Positions 15,632 to 21,728 of a DNA stretch of 21,728 bases are shown piece by piece. Within the stretch, counting starts at the first letter, position 1, and the number at the start of each line of letters is the position of its first letter. The notes under the pieces were generated by a model. The model worked only from the letters and a program-made list of their open reading frames with translations, was not told the origin of the DNA and ran no database searches. The position numbers were made by a program, and so were the translations under genes. This stretch comes from Reticulomyxa filosa (lineage: Eukaryota; Foraminifera; Reticulomyxidae), in contig ASPP01025182.1 of the NCBI GenBank assembly GCA_000512085.1, positions 1 through 21,728 on the forward strand. Reading direction: 5' to 3'.

Positions 15632-16220
15632 TTAAATATCCTTAACTTCTAAGTTCCTTTGCACATCACGAGCGTCTTTGTCTTTTGACTTGGGCTGAGA
15701 AAACTGACAGACGAAGCAATTTTTTTGTTTTGGATATTTGCATTATTTTTTTTATTTTTTTTTCAGGAGGAAAGGAGACGCGGAAAAACACTTTTTTCTT
15801 TTTTTTTTTTTAAAAAAAGAATGGCACATTACATTTTTTTTGTTTTCCTTCAACTTTTTTAGAAGTAGATCGTATCGGTCGAGATGTTGTTGTGTCGTTG
15901 TTTTCTGCAGTCGCTTGTTCTGGATCTGTAGGACAATCTTCAGTCTCGGGACGGCTAAGATAGCCACTCATTGAGTGCGCCTCAAAGCCGTGAAGTTTAC
16001 CTTGAAATTGGATACTTTCATGGTTTAGTCTTCTTAGCTCTTGTTTCATTGAATTTTCCATTTCTTTCACTTCTGATGCTTCCCATTCTTGTGCTTCGTT
16101 AGGATGAAACAAATTTCGACTGCCTGCTGCTTCGTCATTTTCATTCCCATGTGCTGAAGTAACAATTATTCGTTCTAAATGAGTTTCATTTCCTTCTATA
16201 CTACCTTCTTCTCGGTCCAT
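15632..16220 (-). CDS. acidic/Gln-rich protein, possibly the N-terminus of the coiled-coil gene
   Basis: Exon 1 is 15855-16220 (122 codons from ATG 16220), then an intron 15695-15854 (GTTGAAG..TTCTCAG), then 15694 to TAA 15632-15634, giving 142 aa. The sequence is polar and acidic (MDREEGSIEGNETHLER), with a short helical stretch (EVKEMENSMKQELRRLNHES). Exon 2 is charged and helical (KSKDKDARDVQRNLEVKDI). The TAA is followed at once, in the same frame, by the ATG of the coiled-coil gene. An alternative in-frame 48-base intron (15599-15646, donor GTTAAG, acceptor CAAAAG) would skip both the stop and that ATG and give one protein of about 577 aa with uninterrupted helix. TAA is a normal stop in neighbouring genes, so recoding is not suggested. 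No family was recognised. Confidence 0.5.
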
Positions 16221-16687
16221 CACTGAATAAGTAGCTGTACTGACAACTGTTTCCCCTTCTTTAACTCACTGCAACATTCTCTTTGTGCGATATATAGGAA
16301 AAATGAAATCTCATTATCAAGAAAAAAACGTTAATTTTAATACTTCGCATACTTTAAGCGAATCGGCTCCATACTTCTTTCCCAGTAGAAGCATTGGATA
16401 CATTCAAACAAATATTATTTCAACAAAACAAAACATGGTCGCAGACGTTCTAACTTACTGCACTCTTTTTTCACATAGATTGCCTTCGTTGTGGGCAAAA
16501 GAGTTGAAAAAAAACAAAGAACAAGGCAAGAAATGTGTCGGGTAAAAATGGAGCGGTTGAAGTGAAAATAAATATTTGAATCACAGCTCATTGGATGGTA
16601 CACATGAAACAAAAGAATTGACAAACCAGAATTATTTAAGCAAAGGACACAAAAAAAAAGTTAAAAGTTTAACAAGAGGAAAAAAAC
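16221..16687. other. intergenic, no firm gene
   Basis: This spacer lies between two minus-strand genes: the 3' end of the Snf7 gene side and the promoter side of the acidic/coiled-coil gene. A plus-strand frame from ATG 16303 to TAA 16543-16545 is open for 80 codons but has low protein character and no recognisable motif. I leave it uncalled. Confidence 0.4.
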
Positions 16688-18046
16688 TCAGCTAATCATG
16701 GCCTCCAATGCTGCCAATTCATCTTCTTCAGTTTGTTTAGCAGCAACTTTGTGAGTGGGTACTTCGACATCAGGCACATCAACATTTTCCTCTTCTTCGT
16801 CAGTGCCTTTGCTCTTGGCAGTAGTTGCAGGCATTGCTGTCAGCAATTCGTCTGCTTCCATTTCCTCTAATTCGGCCAACTCAGCCTCTAACTCATCCTA
16901 TGATTGAGTGCATCCACACAAAAGCCCCGTCACTTTTTACCAAGTCATTTTTTCTTATATAATTTAAGGCTCCCATAGTTACCACATGTATCTCAACACA
17001 GTACGTATACATTTATCTTCCCCCTCCCGACATGTTGTAAACATGACCAAAAAAAAAGTCATTCATCCAACCGATGGAAAGGAGAAGGGAGAGAAAGGGG
17101 AGCAAAAAAAAAAAACCAACTTCAAAAATTCAAACTAAATAAAACGCTCCAAGTTTTGGTGTAGGCCCCCTCCTGCCTTCTCTCTTCTTTTAATTAAACA
17201 AAACAAAAGCAAACAAAAAAAAAAAAAAAAGCAAAAGTTTAACTTCGTCCATGACAGGACCTAAAGGTTGGGCCATGGCCTCGTTCATTTCTTGGACATG
17301 ATCCATTGCATCGGTGATCTCTTCCATCAGTTCATCTGCCTTCTCCACATCACTTTCACGCATTGCAGATCGCATTGCCTGCGCACTGGTTTGCATTGCC
17401 TGGACAAACGTACAAACAAACAATATTCAACCAGATCCTCCCTCTCTCTCGCTTTGTCCCTTAAAAAAAAAAGGCTACAGTGCAAAACATTAAGCATCAA
17501 ACAAACCGGCAACATATAAATATATATTATGTAATGGCTCATTCTTAACAGATAATGTCTCTCTGTTCAAATAAGCGTCTTCCAATGTCATAATCTGAGT
17601 TTCCAAATTTAATTTTTTCCCTTGGATCGATTGTAATTGGCCTTCCAATTGTTTCTTTTTCTTCAGTTCAAACATCGCTCCTGCAACATTTTTTTTTTTC
17701 TTATAGACATATGTGTTCAAAAGGGGATTTACGTGGCCCCAAAAAAAACTCATGTCAAAGCGTTATTGCGCTCAAATATCGGGCCAATCTCAAACCCTTT
17801 TTTTTGAAAGGAGACAGGGGAAACAAAGAAATAAAGACAAAATGAACAGTCGTCACCTTTTTTGTCTCTATTTTTGGACTTTTTCTTCGCATTTTCAACA
17901 CAGTCTTTGATCTTTTTTTCCAAGTGCTCCTCTCTTTTTTCCAATGTCTGAATTGCTTGTCTTAGTTTTTGGATTGAAGAATTCAAATCAGTTGGAGGAG
18001 GCTTTTGTGAACTAGCATTGGAACTTCCAAACAATCGGCCGAACAT
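16688..18046 (-). CDS. ESCRT-III subunit Snf7/Vps32 (CHMP4), 4 exons
   Basis: Core filament-forming subunit of ESCRT-III, which drives membrane scission in multivesicular-body formation, cytokinesis and repair. Exons 17857-18046, 17550-17680, 17244-17399 and 16688-16897 (introns of 176, 150 and 346 bases) give 228 aa, the normal size for the family. The N-terminal MFGRLFGSS, helix 1 (IQKLRQAIQTLEKREEHLEKKI), the basic helix-2 segment (AMFELKKKKQLEGQL), TLEDAYLNRETLS joined to AMQTSAQAMR, and EKADELMEEI all match Snf7 positions. The C-terminal half is acidic, with DELEAELAELEE and an alpha-6-like end (DELAALEAMIS) that in relatives binds the Bro1/ALIX class. The typical basic N-terminus and acidic autoinhibitory C-terminus are both present. 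The third intron is the longest in the window and contains a T/A-rich and a C-rich segment but no open frame. Confidence 0.93.
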
Positions 18047-18392
18047 TTGTCACTTTTTGAAGCCAAAATTATATGACAAAAATATGCAATAAAAAATTAT
18101 CTACTTAAAAAAAACTCTCCCTGTCTACAAGCTTAGCGTTTAGTTTCTTGTCTCTTGGCAAAAGGCTATTACATGAATGACAGCGTGTAGAATGATTGCA
18201 AATGTTTGTCGAAAAACTAGAATCCTTGGTGTGTGCAAGTACTAAATTTTTTTTTGCAGAGTCAAATTGTAAGTTAAGAAAATTTGATGAAAAATAAATT
18301 TAAAATCCAAAATGTTATTCGTGTACGTTTTATTCTGTTTAGTTTTTTGGTAAAAAAAAGTTGTAAACCTTGTAAAACTCTACTCATCTGAA
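18047..18392. other. divergent intergenic region
   Basis: This 346-base spacer lies between the starts of the Snf7 gene (minus) and homoserine dehydrogenase (plus) and probably contains both promoters. It is AT-rich. No motif could be supported. Confidence 0.4.
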
Positions 18393-19686
18393 ATGACAAG
18401 CAGACTTTCTGAAATTCGTCTTGTGTTGCTTGGCTTTGGGAATGTGAATCAAGAGCTTTGCCGAATTATATCAACTAAAAGTGAGCAGTTGCGTTTGTGC
18501 TACGGAGTGAACTTGGTAAGTATTTTTGTTTTCTGGAAGGCATTGATGGGGAGAGTATGTGGACGAACAAAAAAAAGCAAAATAAAATTGAGGGAATAAA
18601 AAAAAAAAAAAGAATGTAGTTGGTGTATCGGACAGCAGACACGCACTGTTCAATCGAAAGGGTTTTAACCTTTCGAGCTTGGTGTCAACAAAGCAAAAGG
18701 AGAAAACATTGGAAAGCGTGGCATCGCAGCAGTCAGTAAGCAAGTATACAGACACATTAGAAATGATGTCAAAGAATTGGTCTAACTTTGAATTATTGGT
18801 CGACTCATCACCAATGAATTTACAAACGGGCGAGCCAGGTTTAAGTTGTGTGCGTCAAGCACTGAAGCGTGGCAAGCAAGTGGTGCTTGCCAATAAGTCG
18901 CCATTAGTCGTGGCGTTTGACGAATTGACAACAACACAAGACGCAACAAAAAGTTGTTGGATAAAATACAGTGCAACCACTTGTGGTGGCTTGCCAGTGA
19001 TCAATGTGATCACAAGAGATTTGATGACAAATAAAAACAAACCCATGTGTCACTTAAAAAAAATTGAGGGGATTTTTAATTCGACAACAAACTTCATTTT
19101 GACGCAAATGTTCAATCACGCAAAACAATCGCATAAAAATACTCTTGCAGAGAACAATGGTCCAATACACAAACAACAACATGGGAGTACTTTTGATAGA
19201 ACGCTGCAAGAGGCCATTCGGCGAGGCATCGCAGAGGCCGATCCAAGCAATGATATCAAAGGGTTTGATACTTGTGCCAAGTTGTATATCATTCTAAAGT
19301 CTTTTGGGGTTCGTGACATTGCTTTTGAAAAAATGAAAGATCAATATACTCGTGGCATTGACCTTGTCGATGACTCGCTAATCCAAAGTGCACTCCGCCA
19401 AGGCAAGGTAATTCGGTTGATTGCTAAGGCTTTTCCACAGCCCCAATCCACACAAACTCATCCGCCGTGGAACATTAGTGTCAGTCCTGAGCTTGTAGAC
19501 GAACACTCCTTTTTAGGGCGATGTGAAGAAACTGATATGTGCATTCAAATTGAAACTGATCTTTTTGACACTATCTCCATGAAGACCAATGAATGGGGTG
19601 TCACTCCCACTGCTGCTGCTGTTCTCAGGGACATACTCTCATTTGTCACTGACCATACTATGCAACAACAAAAAGCCAAGTTGTAA
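18393..19686 (+). CDS. homoserine dehydrogenase, 2 exons
   Basis: Converts aspartate semialdehyde to homoserine with NAD(P)H, the branch point to threonine and methionine. Exons 18393-18515 and 18613-19686 around a 97-base intron (GTAAGT..AAAAG) give 398 aa. The acceptor at 18612 is chosen because it keeps phase and yields GVNLNVVGVSDSRHALF. Landmarks in order: nucleotide-binding GFGNVNQ (residues 14-20), VDSSP (104-108), VLANKSP with the likely catalytic Lys136, KYSATTCGGLPVI (159-171), GIFNSTTNFIL (194-204) and AEADPSNDIKGFDTCAK (248-264), which holds the acidic residues and Lys of the active site. GIFNSTTN replaces the usual G-[IL]-x-x-G-T-[TL]-N. About 25 extra polar residues (210-236) precede the AE-D-P motif. 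There is no aspartokinase fusion and no ACT regulatory domain at the C-terminus. The gene is less AT-rich than its surroundings. It is a monofunctional enzyme of the fungal/bacterial short type. Confidence 0.93.
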
Positions 19687-20160
19687 CTTGTTTTGTTTTC
19701 AAAATTTAAAAATTTCATCAATTTTGTTTAAATGTATATTATTAAAAATTAAGAAATAAAGTATCCATTTGTAGGACAAGATCCTTACAGAAACATTTGA
19801 AGTAAATTTACTTATTTTTTCATACATTTTTTTATTTTAATCCCTCTTTATGTTTAACTAAAATTAGCTTACTGAGCAAATTAATACTTGTGTTATGCGT
19901 TATTACATAAGTTTTCAAGGCAGCAAATAAATGAAGTAGCAATGTCAATGGTATCATGCTTATTTTCTTTATGATTAAAGTTAGATATTATCTATTTGAA
20001 TCATTAATTAATATTATTTTTCCGTTTGACACTTTAAATGAACAATAACAAAAAGCGATCCCAGAGAGGCTAGCCAATTAACTCAAAGTTTCAAGTGGAT
20101 CGTGACGCCCCTTATAATAATAATTTTACGGAAAATTAGTGGCCAAAAAGTTAAAAAAGG
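19687..20160. other. intergenic, no gene recognised
   Basis: AT-rich spacer downstream of homoserine dehydrogenase. An AATAAA at 19754-19759 could serve as its polyadenylation signal. A less AT-rich island at 20055-20116 does not fold into a tRNA that I can recognise. Promoter elements for the following adenylate kinase should lie here. Confidence 0.4.
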
Positions 20161-20970
20161 ATGAAAAGAATAAGCCAAAGATTTATTGGTGAATCTTTAA
20201 AAAAGCAACAAAAAAAAGGAAATAAAATTACTGATAACAGGTCCTCCTGGAGTTGGAAAAAGTTCAATATCAAAATATTTAAGTGAGAGATGGAAAATCG
20301 ACCACATAAATGGAGGTGATATAATAAGAAAAGAGATAGCAAATGGAACAGCCTTAGGAAAACAGATGAAAGAGCAATTAGATAATCAAAAATTGGTTAA
20401 AGGTGAGGATATTGGTCAATTAATTATGAAAAAAATAAAAGCATGTGAAGATAGTCGTACTATGAATGATATTGAAGTAGATAATAATTTTGGATGGATT
20501 ATTGATGGCTTTCCTCGTAATTTGGATCAATTTGAATATTTTAAAAAACATTATCCTTTGGATCAAGGAAACAGTTCTAATGTTTATTTATTGTGTTTAC
20601 AATGTGATAATGATAAGCGTTTAATTGATAAATTATGCAATCGAATGGTATGTTGTAATTATGATTGTGGGAGATGTTATAATTCGCGACATACAGCATC
20701 ACTTTCTTCTTTTGTTCCCACTTGCCCGCATTGTGGCTCTAACCTTATTCAAAGATTTGATGATGCACTTCATTCTTCTATTACCTCACGTATCTCCATT
20801 TTTAGATCAGATACTCGTGATTTTATTAACAAATTTAAATCTGATTATCCAAATTTTATTTTTTTTTGGATACCCCTAATGGTATTTCTGATGCTCCTTC
20901 TCTTCTTAAATTTTTTTCTGGTCCTCCTTTTAATCTTTCTTCTTGTCCTCCTTTTAATCTTTCTTCTTAA
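20161..20970 (+). CDS. adenylate kinase with zinc-type LID, two homopolymer frame breaks
   Basis: Nucleoside monophosphate kinase (ATP + AMP to 2 ADP). The P-loop GPPGVGKSS, NGGDIIRKEI, GWIIDGFPRNLDQ and RFDDAL are all present in the frame 20201-20867. The LID carries CGRC and, 15 residues on, CPHC: four cysteines spaced as in zinc-binding bacterial adenylate kinases, in place of the usual eukaryotic LID. Two frame breaks sit in homopolymers. The only plausible start, ATG 20161 (MKRISQRFIGESLKK, basic and amphipathic, perhaps a mitochondrial presequence), needs one base less in the A8 run 20210-20217. After the T9 run 20859-20867, one base more restores FLDTPNGISDAPSLL and a stop at 20968-20970; the uncorrected frame becomes an unlikely hydrophobic run. 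With both changes the length is about 269 aa. I suspect sequencing error in homopolymers rather than a dead gene, because the rest is well kept. Confidence 0.85.
20921..20968 (+). repeat. 24-bp tandem duplication at the 3' end of the adenylate kinase gene
   Basis: Two perfect copies of a 24-base unit (20921-20944 and 20945-20968) encode a near-repeat of PPFNLSS just before the stop codon in the corrected frame. A recent duplication at the C-terminus is the simple explanation. Confidence 0.85.
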
Positions 20971-21728
20971 GCTTTTCTGTATTCTTTTTCATTTTTTGTC
21001 ATTTCGTCACAATTTGTGTCTCCTCTGCTGGGAAAATGCCCCATTGACTAGAATACAATAGCATTTTTTTAACGCATTCTAAGGAAAAATTGCAAGCAGA
21101 TGTTTACTGTGGAAAAATATCAATAATTTATGCTTACAAATTGCATTATTAGTGTTGTTTTTGTTAATTCTTGCTTTGTCTTAATTGTTTTCTGTTAAAA
21201 ACAAAATCAAAACAAACAATTTTAATTCACGATAAAAATGCTCTCTTTGTAAGGTAATCTTTATGATATGCTGAGAAATTTTCAATTTGGGCCGTGTTTC
21301 TCTTGATTCAAATGATTTAATTATCAATCGAACACAGAAATAATAAAATGTTAGCTCAAATTTTAAAAAATTTCCAAGCACAGTGAAAAGAATGTCTTGT
21401 TTACGTTGTCAGCACATTCATGTCTTTCAGAGCGCAGAACATCAACAGCACTTAACAGTGTTCACATTGAATAATTTTATTGAAGGCACTTCTGGCAAAA
21501 TCAAATGGATAGCGATAACTTTTTGAGCTATGATATTTCTTCAGAGACAGTCATTCCAAAAGATTTCAAGTTTTTGTCTTTTACCAAATTATCGTCGCAT
21601 TGTATAAAAAGAAAGTTGGAATGACAAATACAAATGAATTAATATCAAAATCCAGCAAATTTGTCATCTTTTTGTATACTTGTTTTGATATGCATATGCA
21701 AAAAGAAAACAACTTGTCAATTCTGTCA
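20971..21728. other. right-end spacer, no firm gene
   Basis: AT-rich sequence up to the window edge. The only protein-like frame is 21505-21624 (plus, 39 codons), containing NFLSYDISSETVIPKDFKF then LSFTKLSS. I do not recognise it; it may be a small exon or a remnant of a gene continuing beyond the window. A plus-strand segment just before it in another frame (VFTLNNFIEGTSGKIKW) is also open for some 23 codons. Confidence 0.35.

Noticed and set aside
15632-15634. idea that TAA is recoded (as in ciliates), joining the two coiled-coil ORFs
   Set aside because: TAA serves as the natural stop of the EF-hand, homoserine dehydrogenase and kinase genes in this window, so a standard code with an alternative intron is simpler.
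16303-16545. 80-codon plus-strand frame between two minus-strand genes
   Set aside because: It has no recognisable motif and low protein character, and lies where 3' and 5' ends of the flanking genes are expected. It is not called, though a small gene cannot be excluded.
20055-20116. less AT-rich island considered as a tRNA or snRNA
   Set aside because: No cloverleaf with a T-loop consensus on either strand and no Sm-like context could be drawn.
20871-21061. hydrophobic tail of the uncorrected adenylate kinase frame, at first sight several membrane segments
   Set aside because: It is the wrong frame after a T9 run; the neighbouring frame gives a polar, protein-like end (DTPNGISDAPSLL) and a stop.

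Overview
The window looks like nuclear DNA of an AT-rich protist. It has spliceosomal introns (mostly 29 to 220 bases), long A/T homopolymers and a eukaryotic gene set: RPA1, an ESCRT-III Snf7/CHMP4 protein, a CDPK-type kinase and small EF-hand proteins. There is no sign of bacterial operons, insertion sequences, CRISPR or tRNA genes. A rhizarian such as a foraminiferan would fit the style of the genes, but that is an inference. All gene models below were spliced by hand from reading frame, GT..AG sites and remembered family consensus. No search was run.

Layout. 1-3211 is gene-poor and holds decayed fragments: a PTH2-like piece, pieces of a hormone-sensitive-lipase-type esterase and a possible uS17 piece. 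3212-5234 (minus) is a complete 3-exon RPA1 (about 615 aa) whose DNA-binding domain C has lost three of its four zinc ligands. 5609-6011 (plus) is a short gene or remnant related to leucine-rich-repeat adaptor proteins, with a frame break in an A10 run. 6012-7437 has no clear gene except one long quasi-open frame. 7438-9805 (minus) is a 7-exon CDPK-like kinase (625 aa) with four EF-hands and a C-terminal extension. 9826-10850 (minus) encodes an RRM-like protein that ends 20 bases before the kinase start and can be spliced to it in frame. 11185-11809 (plus) is a two-exon, two-EF-hand protein. 11810-13679 is gene-poor and holds a probable EXS-domain (XPR1/PHO1-type) remnant. 13680-13999 (plus) is a small unknown gene. 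14002-16220 (minus) is a coiled-coil, tail-anchored protein, either one gene or two adjacent ones. 16688-18046 (minus) is a 4-exon Snf7/CHMP4. 18393-19686 (plus) is a 2-exon homoserine dehydrogenase. 20161-20970 (plus) is an adenylate kinase with a zinc-type LID and two homopolymer frame breaks.

Functionally these are unrelated housekeeping genes (replication and repair, membrane remodelling, amino-acid and nucleotide metabolism) next to a cluster of calcium-sensing genes: the kinase and the divergent EF-hand protein. The points most worth a second look are the RPA1 without its zinc site, the possible RRM-like/CDPK fusion, introns of only 29-34 bases, the zinc-LID adenylate kinase and the dead genes in the spacers.
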